DNA of 64,000 bases from assembly GCF_023218175.1 (NCBI RefSeq), contig NZ_JALPTH010000009.1, positions 152,009-216,008 on the forward strand, in the 5' to 3' direction. Position numbers and translations under genes: made by a program. Origin of the DNA: Streptomyces lichenis (GTDB lineage Bacteria; Actinomycetota; Actinomycetes; Streptomycetales; Streptomycetaceae). This document shows, piece by piece, positions 45,641 through 57,600 of this stretch. The notes below the pieces were generated by a model. That model did no database searches. It saw nothing but the letters and a program-made list of their open reading frames with translations, and had not been told where the DNA came from. Within the stretch, counting starts at the first letter, position 1, and each line of letters begins with the position of its first letter.

Positions 45641-48600
45641 GCCAGTTCACCGACATCAACCGCATCCCCCCGCGCGGCTCGGGCCCGGAGGGCAGCCGGG
45701 GACCCAGCGGCGGTCCTGACGGCTTCACCCGCACCGCCCCCACCCCCGCCGTCCCGACACCCGCCCCGCTGCCGCCGCCGCTGCCCGCGTCGGCGACCGG
45801 GCCCGGCCTCGACCGCATCGACCCGCCGCCGGTGACCCTGACCTCCTCCACCACCACCCCGCCGCCGACCGGGTCACTCACCCCTCCGCCGAGCCCGCCC
45901 GCCCCCACCCCCGCCGGGCCGTCGCCCACCGCCTTCGGCGACCCCGCCCTCGACGACTCCGCCTTCGAGGACACCACGGCAGCCGGCGGCCCACGCGACA
46001 CCGCCACCCCCATCCGCCCCCAGCCGGTCACGCCCTTGCCGTCCTCGCCCCTCACCGCCGGGCCGACCGTCACCGGGCCGGGCGCGCCCGCGCCCCTGCC
46101 GGGCGGGACCCCGGAGGCCAACCTCCCGAGTACCGGCCTGGGTACGGGTACGGGCCTGGGTACGGGTACGGGCCTGGGTACGGGTACCGGCCGGACGGCC
46201 GACCTCGACACCACCCGTACCGGCTTCCCGGACCCCTTCGCGGGCTCCGACACGGACCTGGCCGACCCCACCGCGCTCGGCGGCGACGCCCTGCCGCGTC
46301 CGCACACCCCCTCGGCGGGCGGTACGCACCTCCCCGAGCAGCAGTCCTCCGGTACCGGAAGCGGGGGCAAGCCGACCGGCGCCCCACCCGCCACCGGGCA
46401 AGACGACCCCCGGGCGCGCACCCAGCCGACCCCCGGCGAGCAGGAGCACTCGCCGCAGGAGTTGCCGGAACGCCGGGACCTTGCGGATGCCGAGGGGCAG
46501 TCGGCGGACCAGGTCCACACCCAGCCGGAGACGATGCCGGGCGCCCCCCGCCCCGCCCCGCTCACCGGCAACCCGCAGTGGGAGGCCGCCCGGTCCTCCG
46601 TGGAGCCGGTGACCCTGGAGGACACCTGGAGCGCCGACGACCCCTCGGTCACCGCCCCGGACACCCCCGCGCCGAGGGCGGGGGAGGCCGCCCCACCGGT
46701 GCGGCGCTCGGTGTTCGACGTACGCCGGGTGGAGCACGACGGCCAATGGGTCACCGATGTCACCGTCCAGCTCCCCGCCGTGGGGCCGGACGGTCTGCCC
46801 GAGGACGTCTGGCAGCGCATACGCACCGGGGTGGAGGAGCTGTTCAACGCCCCGGGCCACCGGCTGCCCGGCGGGGACCTGCTCCATGTCACCGCCGAGC
46901 CGGCGGCGAGCACCCCCGTCCACCAGGGCCCTCCCGTCACCCTGGTGGGCCGCGACCAGCCCATGACCGCCACCGAGTGGTGGGCGGACGCCGATCCCCG
47001 GGAGTACGCCGAGCGGATCGCCGAACTGCTCGGTGTCGGCGAGGACGGTAGCGGGCGCCAGGATGTCACCGGCGTCCTGCTGGGGGAGACCCCCGCATCC
47101 ACCAACCCCGGGCTGGGCGACCACCGACTGAACCGGCTCGCCACCCGGATCGGCGACCTCGCCGGGCCCCAGGCCGCGCCTTCCGCCCCCGCCCCTGCCC
47201 CCGCCGCCCCGACCGCGGTACGCACGGTCGGCGGCCCTTCCACGGCCGACCCGGTCCTGCCCGCCCCGCCGCACCCCACCAGCACCGAGACGGCCGCCAC
47301 CCGGACACCGGAGACACCGCAAACACCGCAAACACCGGAGGCACCGGAAACACCGGAGGCACCGGTAAAACCGGCCGTGGTGGAGAGCGGGCCCGCCGAT
47401 CCGCCGCCGCTGGAGTCCGAGCAGGCCGCCGAGTCCTCCCCCGAGAGCACCCCTGCTCCCGCTCCCGTCCATCGTGATCAGTGGTGGCATCGTCGGGCGT
47501 CGGCTCCGGCGCGGGCGTTGCGTCAGGACTGGTTCGATCCGGGTCGCGATCTGCTGGATCCGGGTCGGGCTCCGGGGACCCTGCACGGCCGGAACACTCT
47601 GGTGCGGGCGTGGGTGCGCCGGGTGCAGGCGGATGACGGCCGGTGGGTGCGCAGTGTGTCCGTGCATGTGCCGGTGCGGTTCGGTCCCGGTTTTGACGCT
47701 TCGGAACTCCCGGCGTTCCGGGAGCGTGTGGCGGGGCTGTTCGCCCGGCATGTGAACCACGGTCTGCTGCTGCCCGGTTCGCGTGACCAGGTGGATGTGG
47801 AGGTGGTGCTGACGCCCGCGCCGGAGCACGCGGAGGCCATCGAGCTGAGCCGGTCCGCCGACCCGGGGGACAGCGATCAGCTGCACATCCGGCTCGGTGG
47901 GACCGACGGCCGGGACGATGCCCAGATCCTTCATGAGCTGCTGCACTACGCGGCGTTGCGGGACCGCGGTGCGGATCGCGAGTCGCTGTTCCGGCAGTGG
48001 CTGACCGATGTCCAGCCCGGGGTGATGGCGGACGCCGGACGCCTGCCGGAGTCGGGCGCCGTGGTCGAGGCGGACCTCCGGGCCCTGGAGGCCGCGTTGG
48101 ACACCGGCCCGGCCGTCCCCGACCACCCGTACTCCCCGCAGACCGCGACCGCGACCGAGACCGCGACGGAGTCGGCGGAGGTGGTGGACCCGCTGCCGCC
48201 GGACGAGCACGATGACCGCTGGCAGGCGAGCAGCGCCCCGCGCGACTGGAGCGAGCCCCTGTCCAGCTATGTCACCGACTACGGCGCCGCCTATGACGGC
48301 ACCGTCGGCCTGGTGCACGTGGAGCCGATGCCCGCGGCCATGGTGGAGGCGTTGCACGGGCAGATCCTGCGGGCGCTCGGCATCGACCCGGCGACCGCGC
48401 CCGACGACCATCCGGTCCGGGTCCAGCTGCGGAAGCGGGTCGGCCCGGTGGAGCTGGCCCGCCAGCTGCCGTATCTCCGCAGCAGCGGACGGCGGTTCAC
48501 CCTCACCCACAACGGCCGCCGGCGCACCATCGACATCCGGCTGGGGCTGAGCGACCCCGTCCGCTCCGAGCGGTACGGGAACAGCACCGAGGACCCGGAG

Positions 48601-51600
48601 GGACGGGTCGAGCGGCGCGGCCAGGGCACGAGTGAGTTCTCCGCCACCCGGGGCTCCGGCAACGTCCGGACGATTCCGGTGTCCTGGTCGGGCTCCTTCA
48701 CCGTCGGCCGCGCCGGACCGGTCAGCCGGATCGACGGCGCCCTGTCCCTGGCGCTGACCCACAACCAGTTCTCGGCGACCACCACCGTCACCACCGCCGT
48801 GCAGACCATGACCGCCCAGCGCAGCAACGAGCTGTCCCAGCCGGTGGAGTTCACCACCGGCTGGAGCCTGCGGATCGACCACCCGGGCGTCCTGGACGAG
48901 GCGGACGAGAGCGACGGCAGCGGCAGCGAGTCCGGGCACAGCGACAGCGACAGCACCGCCTCGGTGGACGAGGGCTGGGGGCCGGGCCGCTCGCACGGGC
49001 CGGTGACCATCTGGTTCCCCGAGCACCTCGCCGCCGCCGACCGGGCCGGCCCGCTTCCCGCACCCGCCGCGCTGGACGATCTGCCGGTGTGGGGTGTGGA
49101 CACCGTCCAGCAGCCGGCCCGGCTGCTCACCGAGGTGCAGGACGCCTTCGAGGACGACCTCGCCGACCTCTCGGACGACTCGGCGGAGCAGGTGGAGGCG
49201 TTCCTCTCCGAGCCGGTGCTGCGCGGCACCCTGCCGCTCCAGCGCGGTGGCGGGCTGTACTCGCCGGTGCTGCTCAACCGCCATGGCAAGGCGGTCGGGG
49301 TGCTGCGGCTGGAGGCGGTGGTGGAGCCCGGTGACACCGCCAGCCACCAGTCCATCGCCGGGAAGATCAACCTGGAGGCGCATGTCTCGCAGACGGTGAA
49401 GCTGGACAGCTCCGCCAAGTACAGCAGCGGGCTCGCCCTGGACGGCTCCCTCGCCCCGGTGTTCACCAATGACACCGCCGCCGGCCACCCGGACGCCTCC
49501 TCGCGGGTGCAGGGCCCGGTCACCTTCAAGGGCGGCGTGAAGTGGGGCACCAACGCGGCCCTGGCCTCCGGTGGTTCGGCCACCCTCGCGCACGCCGTAC
49601 GCAGCAACCGCGCCCATCTGCTGACCCCGGCCCGGGTCACCTACCGGGTCACCCTGTTCCGGGCGCGCGGCGGCAGCAGCACCCATACGGCCGGACCCTG
49701 GGACGGCGGCCTGCGGTTGCGCCGGCTGGAAGCGGGCGACGTCCAGGGGCAGGAGCACGCCCGGGGCGCCGGGACCCGGCAGCTCCCCGACGACCTGGAG
49801 AACCTCCGCTCGCTCGGCCTGTCCGCCGCGCCGCTCGCCGTCACCGGGGCCGACCCGATGTTCCGGCGGGCCGAGGCCTGGCTGCGCGCTGAGGGTTTCC
49901 TGCCGCCGCTGCGGCGGCCGACGGCGCCCTATGTGGAGGACGAGGAGCGGGCGCAGGCCCAGCTCACCAATCTGCGCCGGTTCGAGCAGGCCCGCTCCGC
50001 GATCGGGCTGCGGGCCTCGGCGGACGCGCTGGTGGACGGCGGGCAGCCGATCTGGCTGGAGCTGCCCCGGCGCTCCGGCGGCACCCGCCGCGTCCAACTC
50101 CGGCTGAGCGCCGAGCGCGACCCGAGCGGCCGGACCCGGCACCGGCGCACCCTGCCGGACATCCAGGTGATGGGCATCTCCTCGTTCGGCGTACCCGGCA
50201 ACGAGTCCCGGGGGCACGCCTGGGGCTGGGGGGCCGGGATAGGCGGCGGCCCGTCCGGACCGGCCGGGGATCCCCCCTGGACGCTGGGCGGCGCGATCGA
50301 CTACGGCTACGCCCGGCAGAGCGCCGACACCTTCGCCGCCGGGTCGGGCAACAACCAGGACCAGTTCTTCATCGGCAGCGGCGGCCAGTCCACCGAGGTC
50401 TTCGAGGTGCCCGCGCTGCTGAAGCTGGACCTGTACGAGGGGCCCGGCGGCCCGGTACGGCACTTCGCCGACCCGGCCAGTGCCCCGGGCGGCGCCTCCG
50501 ACACGGCGGGCGGCGCCCGGCCCGACGAGGAGCGGCCCGTCACACAGACCGTCTCCGGCCGCTTCACCCTCGCCGTCGCCCAGCACCGCACCCAGCCGGC
50601 CGGTGCCCGGCGCGAGCCCACCGCGGCTCCGCGGCTCCGCGCGGTGACCCAGGCCGACCAGGCCCGGCTGGCGCTGACCGACCGCAACGGCGTGCGGGTG
50701 CCCCACGTCGTACGGCTGCCCGACGACGCCATCATGGACACCTTCCGGGGCTCGGACGCACTCGTCGGCGCCTTCGACTCCATCGCGGCGGGCACCTACC
50801 CCGGCCGCCCGCCGCGCGGCGCCGTCCAGCGCGCCTGGGGCACCACCACCGACTTCGTCTCCGACCAGGCCAACAGGCTGGCCCATCTCTCCGACAACCT
50901 GGCCGGGGCGGACCCGGCGGACGAGTCCACCGCCTTCCGGGAGGCGCTGCGCTCCGCGCTCAGCCCGGCCAGCCTGGCCGCCCGCTCCCACCAGATCTTC
51001 AAGGGCGGCTATGTGGTCGAGGGCCTGACCCTGCCCGGGATCGGCGCCGACCACGACTTCTCCATCGAGCTCCAGGGCTACCTCCTCGGCCCCGAGCATC
51101 TGAACACCGGTGCCCAGTACCTGGAGACGGACGTCGGCGCCACCGACACCGCCGCCCACCAGACCGCCACCAGCACCATCCACCAGACCGCCGGGGCGTT
51201 CAGCGCCAGCCAGCGGCCGGCCCCGCCGCCCAACCCGGCCGAGCAGGTCCAGCAGGGCAACCAGGACGACCCCGACGGCGGTCCGCGCAACCGGCCGCGC
51301 GCGGAGGCCCCCGCGCCCGCACCCGAGCCGGGGGCCCTCTTCAACCCCTCCGGCCGGTTCGTCCACACCCGCCGCACCGACGAGTCCCGGGCCGTCACCG
51401 CCTCCACCGGCGTGACCCGCACCCCCACCGAGAGCGGCCCCATGCACCGCATCGGCGGCCGGGCGGTCATCCTGGTCACCGTCCGGCACGGCCGCCGCAC
51501 CATCGTGGGCAACACCGTGCGGGCCACCGGCTCGGCGCCCGTCACCGTGGCCGTGGAGATCCCCCAGGGCGCGCAGTTCCTGATGAGCGACGCCCAACTC

Positions 51601-54600
51601 GCCCGGGACGCCGAATGGTTCGAGGGCCTGAGCGCCACCCTGCCCGCGCCCGCGCGGCCCGCCGCCACCCTGCCGCTGCCGGACCGCTTCGCCCGTACCC
51701 GGGAGCCCGGCTTCGCCGGCATCCTCTCCGTACGCCAGCTCGGCCCGGCCCCCACCGCGGCCGCCGCCCCGGTCGCCACCGGCCCCGCCCCGGCCACCAC
51801 CCCCACCGCCCCGGCCACCGCCGTCGCCGCCACCAGCGGTACGGGCGCCCCGGCCGGGAACCGGTTGATCGAGCGGCGCGACCGGCTCCGTACCGAGCTG
51901 ACCCGGCTGGTGGAGGCCGAAGCCCCCGGCTCCACCAGCCCCGGCCACGCCGCGTACCTCTCCGGCGTACGCACCCGGATCGCCGACCTCACCACGCCCA
52001 CCGCGCTGCGCGCCCTGCCCGGCCGAGGCCCCGGCCACCACCAGCGCTTCCACTTCCTGCATGTCGCCAGCGGCGGCGCCCGGCTGGTCGAGGTCTCGCT
52101 CACCGCCCAGCCCCGGCAGAACACCGCCGCGCTGCGCACCGTGCGCGGCCGGCCCGCCGGACCCGGCACCTCGGGCCATGAGCAGGTGCATGTGCACGCC
52201 CCGTCCAACACCTCGTCCGCCACGACCACCAGCCGGCAGAACGCGACCACCTTCACCCCCAACGCCCGCTACCCGCGCCCCGCCGAGGACACCCGCACCG
52301 ACCGCACCGGCCCCAACGTCACGTACACCACCGTCAGTTCGGACGCCGCCAAGAACACCTCCGCCGAGGAGGACCGCTACTGGATGCGGACCGACAACGG
52401 CGCCGACTTCGAGGTGGAGTACGAGTACACCGCCTCGGTCCGCTCCGAACTGGTCACCGACTGGCCGCTGGACATCCCCGGCGGCATCATCGAGGCCGGT
52501 CTGATCGGCCTCTCCGACGACGTCGGCTGGGTCGAGTGGGCGCGCCGCACCCTGTTCGGCCGCCCCGAGCGCACCGTGACCGTGCCCGCCCTGGTCACCC
52601 TGCGGTTCACCGGCAGCGAGGCCGTCGACCCGCCGGCCACCGCCCCCGTCCCGCTGCCGCCGGGCCTGTCCCGCACCGACCCCCGCACCGTGCGCACCTC
52701 CGCCGCGCCCACCGCCGCGAAGCCCCGCCGGATCACCGACGGCCAGCGCCTCGTCCCGTCCGGACCGGCCCCGGTCTTCCACTTCAACGCCTATCCCGAG
52801 CTGGCCCAGGCGCTCACCGAGGCCGCCCCGGCCCTCGCCCCCGGTCTGCTCACCGCCACCCCGCTCTCCAGCTCCGCCGAGGCCGCGGCGGTACGGATCG
52901 GGGAGCTGATCCAGGCCCGGCGCATCGGCACCGACCTGCCCCGCGCCGCCGGGGTCACCGAGTCGATGCCCGGCGCCTATCCGGCCGAGCAGGACCCCGA
53001 CGCCCCGCCCAGGATCGCGATCGAGATCCGCAACCCCCGGCGGATCACCGACGCCGGGGACGTCACCCTGGACCGGCTGCGGCTGCCCGCCCTCACCACC
53101 TCCACCGCCCTCACCGTCGGCGGGGCCTCCGCCACCAGCCTCCAGACCGCCCACACCGCCGACTCCCTCGGCCCCACCCACCTCTTCGGCGTCGGCATCC
53201 CCCTGCTCGCCCAGCAGCCGGTGGTCCAGGGCGCCGGCTCGGCGGTCACCGCGACCCGCCGCGAGTGGTTCAAGACCGGCGGCACCGCCCTGCCGGGCGG
53301 CGGCGGACGCGGCACCCGCAGCTACGAGACCATGGTCGACGTCCTCGTCCGGGTCGACGGCCCGGGCGGCACGCGCTATGTCACCGGCAGCGCCGAACTG
53401 CGGCTCTCCGAACGCGATGTGCTGGGCTTCGGCATCACCGGTGCCCGCACCGATCCCCAGGTCTACGACCTGCGCTCCATCCTCGCCGCACAGCCCGCCG
53501 CCGATCTGCGCGACTGGACCCGCCACCCGCTCGGCGACCTGCCCGGCGTGCTCGCCGCCGCCCTCGACCCCGACGAGGACGCCGCGCAGCTCTGGCTCGC
53601 CCCCGGCCCCGACCCGGACGGCAGGCTCCTCGCCCGCGCCCTCTTCGCCGCCTCCCGCACCGCGCTGCTGGCGGACCGCCCCGTCGAGCTGGTGCTGCGG
53701 ACCGAGGACGGTCTGCGGCAGTGGATGTTCGCCGAGGACGGCTCCCTGCTCACCCACGACCCGGCCACCGCCCAGGCCTGGGGCGACCTGGCCGAGGCCG
53801 TCACCGCACACGGTGACGCCGTCCGGCGGCAGGCCGCGGCCCGTCGGCGGGAGACCGGCCGGAGCGGGCCCCGCGGCACGGCCGAGACCCGACTCGACAC
53901 CGCCCAGAAGCGGTTGTCCGCGGCCGACACCGTCTTCCGGCAGCGCGACGGCGCCTGGCAGACGGCCGTACGTACCCACCGCGCCGCCCGCTCCGCCCTG
54001 GACGGCGCCCGCCGCACCCAGGCCCGGCTGGACGGGCGGATACGGCGGCTGGAGCACGATCTCGCCTCCGTGGAACGGCGGACGGCGGTGACCGAACGGC
54101 GCTCCTACGAGAACCGGCTCGTCCTGGCCGGTCTGCGCCACGCCACCCGGATGGTCCGGTCGTCCACCCCCGCCGAGCATGTCCGCCGGACTGCCGAACA
54201 GCGGCAGCGGGCCGAGCAGACCCAGACCTCGCTCCGTGCCGGGGTGGCCAGGCTGCGCGCCCGGGAGGCCGAACTGCGGGACGAGCTGGCGGCTCTGCAC
54301 ACCGAGGCGCAGGACACGGCCCGGCGCCTTCCCGCGCTCGCCCAGGCGGTCAGCGACGCCCGCTCGGCGGAGGCGACCCGCCACTCCGAGCGGGCCAAGG
54401 CCCTCGCACGCCGCGACGACCTGGCCGGAGAGCGCGACGACCGCCGCGGGGACCTCGCCGTCATCGACGGGGCCATCGCGGCCGACCGCAAGGAGCAGCT
54501 TCGCCAGGCCACGCTGGCGACCAAGGCGGCCGGACGGCTGCCCGCCCTCGCCACCGCCGTCGGCGACGCCCGCCAGGACAGCGGCGAGGGGCTGATCGGC

Positions 54601-57600
54601 GCCACCGTGGCCTCGGTGACCGCCAACCCGGCCCTGGGCCCGGCCACCGCCGAGGCCGCCCTCTCCCACGCCACCCCGGCCCCGGCCTCCGGCACCACCA
54701 GCGCCCCGCCGGCCTCCACGACCTCGAAGAAGCCGGAGACCGCGAAGACCTCCAAGACCCCGAAGAAGCCCGAGACCCCGAAGAAGCCCGAGGCCGCGAA
54801 GGCGCCCCCGGGCAGCGCCAAGAAGACCCCGAAGCCGGACCCGAAGAGCACGAAGCCGTCGAAGAGCGCCAAGACCCCGACGGCCTCCAAGGCGCCGAAG
54901 CCCTCCGCGAAGACGTCCGGCAAGACCCCCGTGAAGGACCCCACCGCCACCCCGGCCACCACCAAGGGCACGCCCGCGACCGACACCGCCAAGGGCAAGG
55001 GGAAGGCCACCGCCACCTCCTCCGGCCATGCCCCGCCCGCGCCCGGCACGGGCAACCCTCCGGCCGCCGGCAACCCGATCAGGACCGTCGCCAACGGCGA
55101 GTGCCTGCTGTACGCGCTGCTCGGCAGCGCCCCGCAGGTGATCCGCGACCGGTTCACCGACCTGCCCACCACCCATCCGGCCTACGCCTGGCTGTCGGAC
55201 ACCGCCGGGGTCCGCAGCGACCTGGTCGCCCAGGCCACGGCGCTCTCCGAGGACGGCACCCTGCCACCGCACCTGCCGTCCCAGCGGGTGATCGGGGCGA
55301 TGCGGGCCATCGTCACGGAGTACGCCCTCGGGGCCGTCGGCGGCGTACCCCTGCCCGACCAGGTCATCCTGCAACTGCGCGCCTCCATCGCCGACGAGTT
55401 CACCGCCCACCTGTACGACCCCGCCGTCACCCGGGCCGATCTGCTGGCGCTCGCCCGGGACCACGGGGTCACCGGCGCCGCCGCGCTCAGCGACGCGGAA
55501 CTGCGCGAGGGGCTGGAGGCCGCGTATCTGACCAGCACCGCGCCGCCCAGCGCCCAGGAACTCCAAGGGCTGCTCAACGCGGTGCAGGACTGGGAGACCG
55601 GCTGGGCGAGCGACTACGGAGACGCCTTCCTGGCCCTCACCGCCCACGCCTTCGGCATCGCCGTGGACATCGCCCGCCCCGGCCACCTCGGCGCGCCCGC
55701 CTCCGTCCACGACCGGCTCGGCCCCTCGGGCGGCCCGGTGGTGGAGGTCTACCTCCACCAGCGGCACTACAGCGCCAGCGACGGCACCCCCGGGGCCTCC
55801 GGCGGACTGCACCCCGCCCCCGTACCGCCGCCGTCCACCACGGACACGGCCGCGAGCCCCCGCCCGGCGCACGCCTCCGGCGAGACCGTCACCCTGCCAC
55901 GGGCGGTGGAGCCGGCCGACGCCGAGCAGGCCGACCGGCTGCTGGCGCGCCTCACCCGGCTGCCCGCCCCGGAACTGATCGACGCCCTGACGCTGCTGGA
56001 GCCGGGACTGCGACGCTGGCTGGCGGGCCGGGCGGACTTCACCTCCGCCCTGCGATCCCGCCTCACCGCCGCTGAGTTCGCCGAGGCCGCCGCCCGGCTG
56101 CTGGTCGTGGTCCCGGCGGCCGTCTCCCGCCCGGCGTCCGCGCGCCAGGAGGCGTACCGCTGGACCGCGCGGATGCTGCGCGACCCGGACGCGGCGACCC
56201 GGCTGCTCGGCTCGGGCGCCATGGTCGTCGTACTGCCCCAGGGCGTGCCGCTGGGCTCGGTGAACGCCTTCACCCACGCCCACGGGGCGGCCGGACACCG
56301 GGTCGACGACCTGCGCGGCGCGACCTCGGGCGCCCTGGTGGCGGCGCTGCCGGAGGAGAACCTGCTCGGCGAGCGGACGCCCATCGGCCCCGTACCGCAC
56401 CAGCCCGAGGGCTACTCCTCGGTCACCCATGAGCTGGCCCATCTGCTGCACGCCGCCGCGCTCTTGGACGCCGAGCGGGAGCTGATCGGCCTGCGCTACC
56501 GGACGCGGTACGCCCAGGGCCCCGACAGCTCCTGGCCGGACGGCCCCCGCCGCCACACCGACGGCCGGGTGGTCGACAACCACTCCGCCCTGACCGCCGA
56601 GGAGTTCTTCGCCCAGCTCAGCAACGCCTACCTCGGCACCAACCAGGGCGCCGACCCGCGCACCGGGCAGCCCCGCAACAACGGCGCCGCCTGGGTCCGC
56701 GCCCACGAGCCCCGGCTGCTGCCCATCCTGGAGCGGCTCTACGGGGCGGCCGACCAGGCAGCGGATGCCGAGGTCAACCCGGTGGCGGCCACCGACGCGG
56801 AGAACGCCCGCTACGAGGCCTTCCGCGAGTTCATGGCCGGGCTCCCGGCACCGGCTCCCGATCCCGCTCCCGTCCATCGTGATCAGTGGTGGCATCGTCG
56901 GGCGTCGGCTCCGGCGCGGGCGTTGCGTCAGGACTGGTTCGATCCGGGTCGTGATCTGCTGGATCCGGGTCGGGCTCCGGGGACGCTGCACGGGCGGAAC
57001 ACTCTGGTGCGGGCGTGGGTGCGCCGGGTGCAGGCGGATGACGGCCGGTGGGTGCGCAGTGTGTCCGTGCATGTGCCGGTGCGGTTCGGTCCCGGTTTCG
57101 ACGCTTCGGAACTTCCGGCGTTCCGGGAGCGCGTGGCGGGGCTGTTCGCCCGGCATGTCAACCACGGCCTCCTGCTGCCCGGTTCGGGTGACCAGGTGGA
57201 CGTGGAGGTGGTGCTGACGCCCGCGCCGGAGCACGCCGAGGCCATCGAGCTGAGCCGGTCCGCCGATCCGGGCGACAGCGATCAGCTGCACATCCGGCTC
57301 GGTGGGACCGAAGGCCGGGACGATGCCCAGATCCTTCATGAGTTGCTGCACTACGCGGCGTTGCGGGATCGCGGTGCGGATCGTGAGTCGTTGTTCCGGC
57401 AGTGGCTGACCGATGTCCAGCCCGGGGTGATGGCGGACGCGACCGCCCTCCCGGAATCCGCTCCAGCGGTGATCGAGGCCGATCTACGGGCGCTGGCAGC
57501 CGCGTTGGACACCGGCCCGGCCGTCCCCGACCACCCGTACTCCCCGCAGACCGCGACCGAGGCCGAGTCGGTGGAGGTGGTCGACCCGCTGCCGCCGGAC

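Noticed and set aside
45874..57351. Very long open frame on the minus strand (over 3,800 codons), and a second at 58690-63750
   Set aside because: Its codons are the exact reverse complements of those in giant gene 2. In a GC-rich gene with C-ended codons the antisense frame rarely has stops. The translation is low-complexity Gly/Ala/Arg/Val without any domain.
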